22,131 nt of DNA. Origin: CAZAYB01 sp964489215 (GTDB taxonomy: Bacteria; Planctomycetota; Phycisphaerae; Sedimentisphaerales; Anaerohalosphaeraceae). The stretch lies in NCBI GenBank assembly GCA_964489215.1, contig CAZAYB010000023.1:1-22131 (forward strand), written 5' to 3'. Position numbers and translations under genes: made by a program. Shown here piece after piece: positions 1 to 8,033 of the stretch (the stretch's first letter is position 1; each line of letters opens with the position of its first letter). The notes below the pieces were generated by a model. It saw nothing but the letters and a program-made list of their open reading frames with translations, was not told the DNA's origin and ran no database searches.

Positions 1-1123
1 CGAATGTTATGTGTTCGAGTTTAACATCATTTGTCCATTCGGCCATTTTTGCGACCGCGAAGAGCATCTGGAAATGCAGCTGCTGTCTTGCGTCAGTGAC
101 GTATATAATATGTTTGGCTTTTAGTTCTTTAATTCGGTATTTAAGAGCTGCCAGGTCAGTAGTTGCATAGAGGAAAGCTCCGTCGGATTTTTGTATAATG
201 AACGGCAGCGGTTTTTGTTCTTTATTTGTGAATCCGGGAGGGAAGACACAGACAGCTTCATCACTTAGCTGGGCGATTCCTTTGTCTTTGAGCTCATTTA
301 CGTTTTCGGCGAGCTTTTCTGCGTAGAACGACTCGCCTTTTTCGTTTGTCTGGTCGAGGTCTACTTTTAATTTATCGTAGATTGGCTGATAGTGTTTTCT
401 GGACTGGTCTACTATGTGCTGCCATATTTTTATTGTGTCGGGGTCGTGTTCGTGTAGCTTTACGACTTCAGAACGAGCCTGTTTTTCGAAATCGGGGTCA
501 AAATCGCAAAGTGCCTTTGCGTCTTTGTAGAACTGTTCGAGATCGGCAATCTGAGCAGTATTTGGGTTTTGGAGTATTTTTGGGTATTTTTTTCTGAGGA
601 ATGCGATTAACATACCGAATTGTGTTCCCCAGTCTCCGATGTGATTTTGCCGAATGACATTATGGCCGAGGAATTCGTACATTCTTGAAATGCAATCGCC
701 AATGATAGTTGACCTGAGGTGTCCGACGTGCATTTGCTTTGCTATGTTTGGGCCTGAGAAATCAACAACTATTTTTTTGGGGTTGGAAGTTTTATCAACT
801 GCAAGTCTGGCAGGGTCTGCGAGTATGTTTATCAGTGATTCGGCGATGAATTGGGGTTTTAGTGTTATGTTTATAAAACCCGGGCCTGCTATTTGGGGTG
901 TTTCGGAAATATCCTGGAGGTTAAGGTTTTTTACGACTTTTTCGGCAAGAGCGCGTGGGTTTTGCTTTGTTTTTTTAGCAGCAGCCATGATACCGTTTGC
1001 CTGGTAGTGTCCGAATTTTGGGTCTGCAGCGGGTTTTACCATTGCGGCGAAGCCCTTTTGGTCTAATTCGGCTTGAATTGCCTGAGATATTTTTTGTTCG
1101 AGAATCTGATTAACGGGTATCAT
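1..1123 (-). CDS. argS: Arginyl-tRNA synthetase, C-terminal part beyond the window
   Basis: Class I aminoacyl-tRNA synthetase that charges tRNA-Arg with arginine in the cytoplasm. I translated the minus strand from the ATG at 1123; the frame stays open to the window edge, giving about 374 residues of a protein normally near 560. The N-terminal 110 residues fit the ArgS-specific additional domain. They are followed by the catalytic start VVDFSGPNIAKQMHVGH, with the HIGH-type signature HVGH at residues 130-133, and then the ArgS-typical NHIGDWGTQFGML near 158-170. The KMSKS-type loop and anticodon-binding domain would lie to the left of the window. The start sits 27 bp after the rsfS stop, so the two are probably co-transcribed. 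No good Shine-Dalgarno precedes the ATG, which suggests coupling to rsfS translation or weak initiation. Identity is certain; the missing end is simply outside the window. Confidence 0.97.
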   Translation of the reverse strand, partial: MIPVNQILEQKISQAIQAELDQKGFAAMVKPAADPKFGHYQANGIMAAAKKTKQNPRALAEKVVKNLNLQDISETPQIAGPGFINITLKPQFIAESLINILADPARLAVDKTSNPKKIVVDFSGPNIAKQMHVGHLRSTIIGDCISRMYEFLGHNVIRQNHIGDWGTQFGMLIAFLRKKYPKILQNPNTAQIADLEQFYKDAKALCDFDPDFEKQARSEVVKLHEHDPDTIKIWQHIVDQSRKHYQPIYDKLKVDLDQTNEKGESFYAEKLAENVNELKDKGIAQLSDEAVCVFPPGFTNKEQKPLPFIIQKSDGAFLYATTDLAALKYRIKELKAKHIIYVTDARQQLHFQMLFAVAKMAEWTNDVKLEHITF

Positions 1124-1150
1124 GGTAAATATTATTTTTCGGAGTAAATA

Positions 1151-1504
1151 TTATTCAATTTTGATTTTTTCTGCGTCACCCCAGAGCATTTCGAGGTCGT
1201 AATAATCTCTGTATTTTTTATTGAAGATATGTACGACAACGTCAACATAGTCGAGGAGAATCCATTGTCCTTTTTCGTATCCTGCCTGGCCGAATCTATT
1301 GAATTTACATTTTTTTGCGGCCTGGTTTATTTCATCTGCAACTGTTCTGCTTTGTCTGTCTGAGGTTCCTGTAGCGATGAGGAAATAATCGGTAGCGGGG
1401 GACAGTCCTCTGAGGTCCAGTACGGTGATGTCTGTACAGTTTCTTTGCTTTGCTATTTCGGCGGCGTTTACGGCAAATTCCTTTGCTTTTTTGTTCTGTT
1501 TTTT
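1151..1504 (-). CDS. rsfS: Ribosomal silencing factor RsfS, 5' end lost in assembly gap
   Basis: RsfS (Iojap/DUF143) binds ribosomal protein uL14 and blocks joining of the ribosomal subunits, lowering translation in starvation. The frame ending at the TAA at 1151-1153 reads 117 residues back to the N run. It contains the family core: FAVNAAEIAKQRNCTDITVL, then LDLRGLSPATDYFLIATGTS, then WILLDYVDVVVHIFNKKYRD and the YYDLEMLWGDAEKI C-terminus. In family members the conserved part begins within about ten residues of the start, so the start codon and only a short N-terminus should be hidden in the gap. The gene lies between hppA and argS, 27 bp ahead of argS. The lysine-rich stretch at the gap edge (a T-run on the plus strand) may be what broke the assembly. 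Confidence 0.93.
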   Translation of the reverse strand, partial: KKQNKKAKEFAVNAAEIAKQRNCTDITVLDLRGLSPATDYFLIATGTSDRQSRTVADEINQAAKKCKFNRFGQAGYEKGQWILLDYVDVVVHIFNKKYRDYYDLEMLWGDAEKIKIE

Positions 1505-1604
1505 NNNNNNNNNNNNNNNNNNNNNNNNNNNNNNNNNNNNNNNNNNNNNNNNNNNNNNNNNNNNNNNNNNNNNNNNNNNNNNNNNNNNNNNNNNNNNNNN
1601 NNNN
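1505..1604. other. Assembly gap (100 N)
   Basis: A run of exactly 100 N, the conventional length for a scaffold gap of unknown true size. It removes the 5' end of rsfS and part of the hppA-rsfS intergenic region. Reading frames drawn across it have no meaning. Confidence 0.99.
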
Positions 1605-1656
1605 ATTGGCCACCCTTTTCAGCTTAATTTAGTTTGGTGTAATAGTCAACAGTTCT

Positions 1657-4050
1657 TTATTGCCCCATCCCGAGCAAATCAGCAATCATAGGTGAGACCT
1701 TTACGATCAGTCCTGAGAATACGACACTGACCATTGTCATGAGCTTTATGAGGATGTTCAGACTTGGTCCAGAAGTATCCTTGAAGGGGTCTCCGACAGT
1801 ATCGCCGACCACACTTGCTTTATGTGCCTCTGAGCCTTTTCCGCCATGAGCACCTTTTTCGATGTACTTTTTGGCGTTATCCCATGCACCGCCAGCGTTG
1901 TTTAGTGTAATTGCCAGTACGAATCCTGCGGTGAGCCCGCCAGCGAGCAGTCCCATGACGCCGGCGACGCCAAGCAAAATACCCGTCAGAACCGGAATTA
2001 GTATAGCGAGCACTGATGGGAGAATCATTTCCCTTTGTGCACCAGCGGTAGAAATATAAACGCATCTTGCGTAATCAGGTTTGCCGGTTCCTTCCATGAT
2101 ACCTGGAATTTCCTTGAACTGCCTTCTTACTTCGTTAACCATTGCGCCGGCAGCTCTTCCGACAGCTTTCATGGTCATTGCACAGAATACGAAAGCCATC
2201 ATGGCACCGAGGAAAAGTCCGCAGATCAGTTTCGGGTTCATGATAGTCAGGTCGTAAGCTTCGACAAATGCAGTGACCGGAGCGGTTTTTACAGCTATCG
2301 TTCCAGCGACTTCTCCTTCGAGGCTGAAAATAACCTCACCGACCTGATGAATTCCGTCAACGCTTTCTCTTGCGAGCCTTCCGATCCAGATACGCACTTC
2401 TTCAATGTACGCGGCGAGCAGAGCCATTGCGGTAAGTGCTGCAGAGCCTATTGCGAAGCCTTTACCAGTGGCGGCAGTAGTGTTTCCGAGAGAATCAAGT
2501 GCGTCAGTTCTTTTTCTTACTTCCGGATCAAGCTCTGCCATTTCGGCGTTACCACCGGCGTTGTCAGCGATAGGTCCGTATGCGTCAGTGGCGAGTGTTA
2601 TTCCGAGCGTTGAGAGCATCCCAACGGCGGCAAATCCAATTCCGTAAAGTCCCATTGAGATATCTGAGAATCCGCCGGCCAGGCCAAATGCGAAGAGTAT
2701 TCCGAGCACTATTGTTATTACCGGCAGTCCGGCTGAGTACATTCCTGTTGCGAAACCGTCAATGATGGTTGTTGCAGGTCCCATGTTTGCCTGTTCTGCG
2801 ATACCTTTTGTAGGTTTGAATTCGTCAGAAGTGTAGTATTCGGTGAATTGTCCGATTATTACACCAGCAGCGAGTCCTGCGACAACAGAACCGAATATTC
2901 CCCATGTGATCCATCCGATGGCTGCCATGATTACCAGAGCCACGAGTATGAGTGCTGAACTTCCAAGTGTTCCGATGAGCAGTGAACGCAGGAGGTTCTT
3001 TTGTGTTGCGTCTTCTTTTGTTCGTACCATGAATATGCCGAGAATTGAAAGCAGTATTCCGATACCAGCCACGACCATTGGGGCAGTAACAGCCTGTACG
3101 ACATCTGCCATGTTGTCACTTTGCAAAGCGGCCCCGAGAGCAGCGGTTGCGAGAATCGACCCGCAGTAGCTTTCGTAAAGGTCTGCACCCATTCCGGCAA
3201 CGTCACCTACGTTGTCTCCGACGTTATCTGCGATAGTTGCAGGGTTGCGGGGGTCGTCTTCAGGAATTCCAGCTTCAACTTTACCGACAAGGTCTGCACC
3301 GACGTCTGCGGCTTTTGTGTATATACCCCCTCCAACACGAGCGAAGAGGGCCTGTGTTGAGGCACCCATTCCAAATGTTATCATGGTGGTTGTTATTTCA
3401 ACGAGTTTGTGGTGGGGGTCCATAGCAACGGGTACGAGCTGAAGTCCGAACAGGCTCAGGCCGTTTTCCATGTTTGCAGGTGTGTAGACGAGTTTGTCGA
3501 GGATCAGATACCAGAGCGAGATGTCCAAAAGGCCAAATCCAACGACAACCAGTCCCATGACAGCACCAGATCTGAAAGCTACCTGCAGTCCTTTATTCAG
3601 GGAAACCGATGAGCCCTGTGCAGTTCTTGCCGAGGCGTTTGTGGCGGTTTTCATTCCGAGGAAGCCGCAGAGGCCGGAAAAGAATCCGCCAGAAAGGAAA
3701 GCGAACGGTACGAAAGGATTCTGTACCTTGAGGTAAGCCAGGACGGCAAAAATAATCAGCAGTATCAAAAAGACCCATGCAACGACCTTGTACTGTCTGA
3801 AAAGGTATGCGTATGCTCCTTCTCTGACGTGAGTTGCGATTTCGATCATTTTTTCGTTGCCTTCCGGTGCCGACATCATCTTTTTGTAGAAGAACCAGGC
3901 AAATACAAGTGCCAGTACCGAACCAATTGGCGCTATCCACCATACAGTTGGAATGGCATCCGCAGCGGCGTTGGCTGTTTGTCCAAACGCAATAGAAGAA
4001 AACGTTGCGATCGGCACCATTAACATTAGTAATTTGGCGCTGTTTTTCAC
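1657..4050 (-). CDS. hppA: Membrane-bound ion-pumping pyrophosphatase, K+-dependent type
   Basis: Couples hydrolysis of pyrophosphate to export of H+ or Na+ across the membrane. The 797-residue, multi-helix protein has all family signatures: the pyrophosphate-binding segment from DVGADLVGKVEAG through NVGDNVGDVAG at about 249-286, GNTTAATGKGFAIGSAALTA at 522-541, and the C-terminal GDTVGDPFKDTSGPSLN at 749-764 following AWDNAKK. The Ala in GNTTAA, where the K+-independent class has Lys, is the known marker of K+-dependent enzymes, many of which pump Na+; the pumped ion is not decided here. The first 29 residues look like a signal peptide (hydrophobic run, then FGQTANAAADA). About 50 residues at 551-600 look like an insertion in a loop compared with roughly 700-730-residue homologues. 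The start is GTG at 4050, fixed by TAGGAG seven bases upstream. It has its own upstream region, separate from argJ. Confidence 0.97.
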   Translation of the reverse strand: MKNSAKLLMLMVPIATFSSIAFGQTANAAADAIPTVWWIAPIGSVLALVFAWFFYKKMMSAPEGNEKMIEIATHVREGAYAYLFRQYKVVAWVFLILLIIFAVLAYLKVQNPFVPFAFLSGGFFSGLCGFLGMKTATNASARTAQGSSVSLNKGLQVAFRSGAVMGLVVVGFGLLDISLWYLILDKLVYTPANMENGLSLFGLQLVPVAMDPHHKLVEITTTMITFGMGASTQALFARVGGGIYTKAADVGADLVGKVEAGIPEDDPRNPATIADNVGDNVGDVAGMGADLYESYCGSILATAALGAALQSDNMADVVQAVTAPMVVAGIGILLSILGIFMVRTKEDATQKNLLRSLLIGTLGSSALILVALVIMAAIGWITWGIFGSVVAGLAAGVIIGQFTEYYTSDEFKPTKGIAEQANMGPATTIIDGFATGMYSAGLPVITIVLGILFAFGLAGGFSDISMGLYGIGFAAVGMLSTLGITLATDAYGPIADNAGGNAEMAELDPEVRKRTDALDSLGNTTAATGKGFAIGSAALTAMALLAAYIEEVRIWIGRLARESVDGIHQVGEVIFSLEGEVAGTIAVKTAPVTAFVEAYDLTIMNPKLICGLFLGAMMAFVFCAMTMKAVGRAAGAMVNEVRRQFKEIPGIMEGTGKPDYARCVYISTAGAQREMILPSVLAILIPVLTGILLGVAGVMGLLAGGLTAGFVLAITLNNAGGAWDNAKKYIEKGAHGGKGSEAHKASVVGDTVGDPFKDTSGPSLNILIKLMTMVSVVFSGLIVKVSPMIADLLGMGQ

Positions 4051-4114
4051 TTTGATACTCCTAAATTAATTAGCGTCACTGTTTTGCCCCCGATGGGCAC
4101 GTAAAATTTGTCAT

Positions 4115-4142
4115 ATTGTATTAGAGAACAAATTCAATGCAA
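4115..4142 (-). promoter_or_regulatory. Candidate hppA promoter
   Basis: On the minus strand a TTGCAT-like -35 (4137-4142), a 16-bp spacer and a TACAAT -10 (4115-4120) lie about 65 bp upstream of the hppA GTG. It is a moderate match to the sigma-70 consensus. Between it and the gene is a small hairpin, TGCCC-ATCGG-GGGCA on the minus strand (4085-4099). The rest of the 273-bp space between hppA and argJ is AT-rich, and I see no gene and no convincing argJ terminator in it. Confidence 0.4.
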
Positions 4143-4323
4143 GGATTTTCACTTTTTAATGTCAGGCGGCTGTAAAGTCTTTTTTGGAATGGTTTTATCG
4201 GTAGATATATCAGGGAAAATTTACTTTTTTCTGTTAAAAAACAGTGATTTTTCGTCGAAACGGGTTTATCAGTGCTGTTATCGTGGAAAAGGTTTTTTTA
4301 TTTATGCAGAGCGGATTTGTTTT

Positions 4324-5526
4324 TCAGGTGTGGTAGTCTGCATTTATTGTTACGTATTCTTTTGTTAGATCGCATCCGATGCAATAATCGCTGAATCTGC
4401 CTGCGGCGAGGTCAACGGTTATTTTGTGGTGTTTTTTCGCTATGACAGCGGAGACTTTTTCAGGATTGAATTTTACTGGTGAACCGTTTTTGAAAACGAG
4501 TGTTTGTCCGATAGTGCAAGTCATTTTATTCTCGTTGAGTTTTACTCTTGATGAGCCTATTGCGGCGATTATTCTTCCCCAGTTTGGGTCGGCGCCGTGT
4601 ACAGCGCATTTGAAAAGCGGATAGCCTGCGACGGCTCGTGCGGCTTTTTGTGCCTGTTGTTTTGTGGCTGCATTTTTGATGAAGACGGTAAATGTTCTTT
4701 TTGCTCCCTCGGCATCCTGTGCGAGTTTATATGCCATTTTCAGGCAGAGCTGTTCAAGTGCGTCGTAGAATTTATCGTAATCTTTGCCGGGTGCAGTTAT
4801 GGGTTTGTTATTTGCGTTTGCTGAGGCTAATATGAGAGCGGTATCGTTTGTGGACTGGTGTCCGTCGACGATAAGTTTGTTCAGGGATTGTCCAACGGCG
4901 TTTTTTAATGCTCTTGAAAGCATTGGTTTTGATATATCAGCGTCTGTTGTTATGCAGGTTATTGTAGTTGCCATGTTTGGAGCTATCATACCAGCTCCTT
5001 TTGCTGCGGCAGCGATTTTTATCTTTCTGCCTGCAATATTAAGGGCAATCATTTCGCTTTTAGGTACTGTGTCAGTTGTCATTATTGCTTTTGCGAAGTC
5101 TAAGCCAGCTTTTATTGTGGGTTTGAGCTGGGTTTTTATATTCTGCATAGCGGAGTTTATTTTTTTTATTGGCAGCGGATGGCCGATTACGCCGGTCGAG
5201 GCTATCAGTATTGTGCGGGGGTCTATGTTCAGTTCGTTTGCGAGTTTATTACAGATATTTACGGCGTCATTGAAACCTTTTTGTCCTGTGCATGCGTTAG
5301 CGTTTCCGGAGTTTATGACGACTGCGTTGATATTTTTTGTTTTCAGGTGTTTTTTGCAGACATTTACCGTAGAAGAAACGATTTTAGCGGTAGTGAATAC
5401 ACCGGCAGCTTTTGCCCCGTTTGGGCAGGCCAGTACGGCAAGGTCAAGAGATTTTGAGAGTTTGACGCCTGTCTTTATTCCTGCGGCTATGAAGCCTTTC
5501 GGGGCGGTTATTGTCTTGTTCAGCAT
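4324..5526 (-). CDS. argJ: Ornithine acetyltransferase / glutamate N-acetyltransferase
   Basis: ArgJ moves the acetyl group from N-acetylornithine to glutamate, recycling acetyl in arginine synthesis; some members also use acetyl-CoA. The 400-residue protein is full length. Visible motifs are NSGNANACTG at 73-82, TTDTVPK at 150-156, and the self-cleavage site KGAGMIAPNMATT at 176-188. There the precursor is cut between Ala186 and Thr187, and Thr187 becomes the catalytic nucleophile. DGHQSTNDT follows at 221-229, GADPNWGRI at 311-319, and the family's typical C-terminus YVTINADYHT. The start is ATG at 5526, 16 bp after the nitrilase gene, with only a weak purine-rich ribosome site. It is third in the argC-nitrilase-argJ operon. 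Whether it is mono- or bifunctional cannot be read from the sequence. Confidence 0.97.
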   Translation of the reverse strand: MLNKTITAPKGFIAAGIKTGVKLSKSLDLAVLACPNGAKAAGVFTTAKIVSSTVNVCKKHLKTKNINAVVINSGNANACTGQKGFNDAVNICNKLANELNIDPRTILIASTGVIGHPLPIKKINSAMQNIKTQLKPTIKAGLDFAKAIMTTDTVPKSEMIALNIAGRKIKIAAAAKGAGMIAPNMATTITCITTDADISKPMLSRALKNAVGQSLNKLIVDGHQSTNDTALILASANANNKPITAPGKDYDKFYDALEQLCLKMAYKLAQDAEGAKRTFTVFIKNAATKQQAQKAARAVAGYPLFKCAVHGADPNWGRIIAAIGSSRVKLNENKMTCTIGQTLVFKNGSPVKFNPEKVSAVIAKKHHKITVDLAAGRFSDYCIGCDLTKEYVTINADYHT

Positions 5527-5542
5527 AACAATTCTTTTCGTT

Positions 5543-6391
5543 TCAGAGCCTTAATGTGTCTTTTGATCTTGCATCTGCGGCAGTGATATCGCTTGACAGC
5601 TGGCCTCTCATGGCAATTTCCCTGAGGCCTTGCATTGGGTCATAAAACTTTTTGTTCTTATCAATTGTGTTTATCATGACCGAAGCTGTATTTGGCTTTA
5701 GCTGTTTAACAATTTTTCCATCCGGCTGAATGAAGCAGGATGGGTACGGCTGATATCTTCCTGAAGCGTTGCTCATAGATACCCAGAAATGGTTTTCGGC
5801 GGCTCTTGTCTGCATTGTCTGTCTCATTATGTGTGTGTGAACGGACGGGCCTTTCTGCCTGGCATTATAGAAAGACTGTATTATAAACTGTACGTTTTCC
5901 TTTTTCAGCTGTCGGTATATTTCCGGGAATCTGCAGTCGAAACATATAAGCAGTGAACAGTTTATGTCGTTAACGGTGAAGTTTACAAAATGGTCGCCAG
6001 GTGTGTATTTATCATTTTCTGACTTCATCAGGAATCTTTTGTCGTATCTGCTTATGAGGTCTCCCCGGGGTCCGATCAGGTACAGGCAGTTGTGCGGTTT
6101 ATTATTTGTGTTAAGAGGGTGTGTGCTTCCCAGAACGGTCCATAGGTTAAGCTCGGCGGCGATTTTTTGTATCTGCTGAGTTTTTTCCCTGAGCAGTTTC
6201 CAGTTAAAATCACTGAAGTTATCAAAATCGAAGCCTGCGTATCCGCTTAGTGCGGTTTCGGGGAAATGGACTATATCAGCTTTTGAGCGTGCAGCTTTTT
6301 TCATTTGTGCAATTATCTCAGAGGCGTTTTTTTCTATATCATTGCTGACAGCGAACTGACATGTTGCGATTTTCAACCCGGAGTTGTTCAT
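5543..6391 (-). CDS. Nitrilase-superfamily carbon-nitrogen hydrolase
   Basis: Cytoplasmic enzyme of the nitrilase/amidase superfamily, which cleaves non-peptide C-N bonds such as amides, carbamoyl groups or nitriles. The 282-residue protein shows the full catalytic triad: Glu45 in FPETALSGY, Lys118 in YDKRFL, and Cys150 in LLICFDCRFPE, which aligns with the usual CYDxRFPE block. The supporting features QTRAAEN at 194-200 and a late SNASGR are also present. It lacks features that would assign a substrate. Amidases such as N-carbamoylputrescine amidase or omega-amidase are relatives, but I would not choose between them. It lies inside the arginine operon: its Shine-Dalgarno TAGGAGA includes the argC stop codon, and argJ starts 16 bp after its stop, so translation is tightly linked. 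A role in arginine, glutamine or carbamoyl metabolism is plausible inference. Confidence 0.9.
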   Translation of the reverse strand: MNNSGLKIATCQFAVSNDIEKNASEIIAQMKKAARSKADIVHFPETALSGYAGFDFDNFSDFNWKLLREKTQQIQKIAAELNLWTVLGSTHPLNTNNKPHNCLYLIGPRGDLISRYDKRFLMKSENDKYTPGDHFVNFTVNDINCSLLICFDCRFPEIYRQLKKENVQFIIQSFYNARQKGPSVHTHIMRQTMQTRAAENHFWVSMSNASGRYQPYPSCFIQPDGKIVKQLKPNTASVMINTIDKNKKFYDPMQGLREIAMRGQLSSDITAADARSKDTLRL

Positions 6392-6399
6392 CTTTTCTC

Positions 6400-7407
6400 C
6401 TATATGAGCCCGTAAGTTTCATCGGTATCAAAAATAATGTTCATGTTTTGAACGGCCTGTCCTGAAGCACCTTTTATGAGGTTATCTATTGCGGAAAAGC
6501 AGACAATTTTTCCTTTAGCTGCTGCAGGGTAGAGGTGGCAATAGTTAGTTTTTGCGACGTCTTTTACGGCTGGCGGTTTTTTCAGGACTTTGACGAATTT
6601 TTCTGCCATATAAAACTGCCTGTATATTTCTATAAGCCTTTCCTGTTTTATATTATCGACAGGATTGCAGTAAACAGTTGAAATAATCCCTCTGTCGAAA
6701 GCAGCTACGTGCGGCTGGAACAGGACGTTAGCTTTTTGAGCAGCCAGGTCTGATGCTACCTGTTCCATTTCGGGCATGTGCCGATGTGACCCTATTTTGT
6801 AAGGGAGTATGTTTTCGTTCATGTTTGGATAATGGAAGATTGGGGCGGGGTTTTTTCCTCCGCCGGATACACCTGTCACGGCAGAGACGATTATGTCATC
6901 TGTTTCGATGAGGTGATTTTTGAGCAATGGAGCTATAGCCAGTGCTGCCCCGGTTGGGAAACAGCCCGGGTTTGCGACAAGGTCTGCGGAGATGATTTGT
7001 TCACGGTAGAATTCCGGGAGTCCGTATACAGCTTTTTCGATGTTTTTGGGGTCGGTGTGCGGCTGATAGAATTTTTCGTATGTATCTATGTTTTTAAGCC
7101 TGTAATCGGCGGAGAAGTCGATCACCTTTACCCCAGTTTCCAAAAGCTTGGGGACATATCCCATTGAGACCTTATGCGGGAGGCAGCAGAGAGCTACATC
7201 TGCTTTATCTGCAAGTTTTTCGAGGTCAAGCGGTTCAATATCCATATCAATAACGCCTGCGAGCCTTGTAAAAACATCTTGGACTTTTCCGCATTCCTGG
7301 GGCAGTGCAGTCAGGTATGTAAGTTTTGCCTGCGGGTGTCTTAGAATTATTTCAATAGCTTCAATTCCTGTGTAGCCTGTGGCTCCTATGATTGCAACTT
7401 TTATCAT
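6400..7407 (-). CDS. argC: N-acetyl-gamma-glutamyl-phosphate reductase
   Basis: NADPH-dependent reduction of N-acetylglutamyl phosphate to the semialdehyde, the third step of arginine synthesis. Full length at 335 residues. The N-terminal Rossmann motif IGATGYTGIEAIEI is at 8-21, and the catalytic Cys149 lies in VANPGCFPTGAALAI. TGVSGGGKNP is at 178-187, and GSHRHMPEMEQ at 206-216 carries the conserved His. The start is ATG at 7407, with GGA in AAAAAAGGACACC about ten bases upstream. It is the first gene of the argC-nitrilase-argJ run. argB and argD are not in the window, so the pathway is split over the genome. A promoter candidate lies just behind rpsI (7471-7498), and the rpsI terminator hairpin falls within the argC leader. 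Confidence 0.97.
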   Translation of the reverse strand: MIKVAIIGATGYTGIEAIEIILRHPQAKLTYLTALPQECGKVQDVFTRLAGVIDMDIEPLDLEKLADKADVALCCLPHKVSMGYVPKLLETGVKVIDFSADYRLKNIDTYEKFYQPHTDPKNIEKAVYGLPEFYREQIISADLVANPGCFPTGAALAIAPLLKNHLIETDDIIVSAVTGVSGGGKNPAPIFHYPNMNENILPYKIGSHRHMPEMEQVASDLAAQKANVLFQPHVAAFDRGIISTVYCNPVDNIKQERLIEIYRQFYMAEKFVKVLKKPPAVKDVAKTNYCHLYPAAAKGKIVCFSAIDNLIKGASGQAVQNMNIIFDTDETYGLI

Positions 7408-7420
7408 ATTTATGGTGTCC

Positions 7421-7467
7421 TTTTTTAATTAAAAAAAGCCGTCCGAAGCTTTATGTTCGAACGGCTT
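7421..7467 (-). terminator. Intrinsic terminator of the rplM-rpsI operon
   Basis: On the minus strand AAGCCGTTCGAA (7456-7467) pairs with TTCGGACGGCTT (7436-7447), a 12-bp stem with one U-G pair and an 8-base loop, followed by a run of seven T, then AATT. It lies 31 bp beyond the rpsI stop, as expected for a Rho-independent terminator. It ends just upstream of the argC ribosome site. Confidence 0.92.
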
Positions 7468-7470
7468 ATC

Positions 7471-7498
7471 ATTGTAATCAATAAAAAATATTTGACAA
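7471..7498 (-). promoter_or_regulatory. Candidate argC operon promoter overlapping the rpsI 3' end
   Basis: On the minus strand TTGTCA (7493-7498), a 16-bp spacer and TACAAT (7471-7476) start right after the rpsI stop. Each hexamer matches five of six consensus bases. Transcription would begin near 7464, inside the first arm of the rpsI terminator, so a transcript from here would carry most of that hairpin at its very 5' end. Confidence 0.5.
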
Positions 7499-8014
7499 TT
7501 AACGTTTTGAGAACTGGAAGCTCCTGCGAGCACCGGGCTGTCCTGGTTTCTTTCTTTCGACCATTCGACTGTCTCTTGTAAGGTATCCTGAATCTCTTAA
7601 CGGCTTTAGCAGTGAAGGGTCGTTGTTTGTAAGTGCTCTTGCGATTCCGAGTACGACGGCTCCTGCCTGGCCGGTGGTTCCGCCGCCCTGCACATTTACA
7701 AAAATGTCAAAGTTAGTTTCAGCGTTTACTGCTTTTAATGGTGCCATAACGGCCTGTCTGTCCTGTTCTCTTTTGAAGTAATCATGAATTTTTCTTTGAT
7801 TAACGAGAAGGTCGCCTTTTCCGGGTTTTATTCTTACTCTTGCGACTGCACTTTTTCTTCTTCCTGTTCCCCAGATGAAACCACCTTTATCAGGTTTTAA
7901 TCTTCTCTGGGCAAGCTTCTGCAGTGATCGAGGCAGTGTATTTGCATCTGCCTGCTGAGCCGAACCAAAAGTATTAGGGTCAATTAATGGTTTTTCCAGT
8001 GTTTTTTCAGCCAT
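7499..8014 (-). CDS. rpsI: 30S ribosomal protein S9 with N-terminal extension
   Basis: uS9 is a component of the small ribosomal subunit; its basic C-terminal tail reaches the P-site tRNA. The core is canonical: GTGRRKSAVARVRI at 49-62, GGGTTGQAGAVVLGIARAL at 110-128, and the C-terminus ending RRSFQFSKR. The protein has 171 residues against about 130 in Escherichia coli. The extra length is an N-terminal arm of about 45 residues (rich in Gln, Leu and Asp/Glu, then LAQRRLKPDKGG) before the core. Such arms occur in several phyla, so it is probably real and not a wrong start, because the ATG at 8014 lies only 19 bp behind the rplM stop. It is the second gene of the rplM-rpsI operon and is followed by a strong terminator. 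Confidence 0.97.
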   Translation of the reverse strand: MAEKTLEKPLIDPNTFGSAQQADANTLPRSLQKLAQRRLKPDKGGFIWGTGRRKSAVARVRIKPGKGDLLVNQRKIHDYFKREQDRQAVMAPLKAVNAETNFDIFVNVQGGGTTGQAGAVVLGIARALTNNDPSLLKPLRDSGYLTRDSRMVERKKPGQPGARRSFQFSKR

Positions 8015-8033
8015 AATGAATCTCGTTTAATAT

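Noticed and set aside
654..1007. A 117-residue open frame on the plus strand inside argS
   Set aside because: It is the antisense of a clear ArgS coding region and has no ribosome site or family likeness.
1124..1156. Direct repeat GTAAATATTATT in the rsfS-argS junction
   Set aside because: Two copies of a 12-base AT-rich word in a short spacer are likely chance or slippage.
1332..1613. 93-residue minus-strand frame crossing the first N run
   Set aside because: It is out of frame with the real RsfS reading and depends on an arbitrary gap length.
1621..1649. Possible promoter for rsfS-argS (TTGACT-17-TAAGCT, minus strand)
   Set aside because: The -10 box matches poorly and the downstream sequence is lost in the gap, so it cannot be judged.
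4225..4248. Short palindrome CTGTT-AAAA-AACAG between argJ and hppA
   Set aside because: A 5-bp stem without a T-run on the argJ strand is not convincing as a terminator.
4784..5554. A 256-residue open frame on the plus strand opposite argJ
   Set aside because: Its hydrophobic make-up is a mirror of the argJ codons; argJ has all catalytic motifs, and a real gene fully opposite it is very unlikely.
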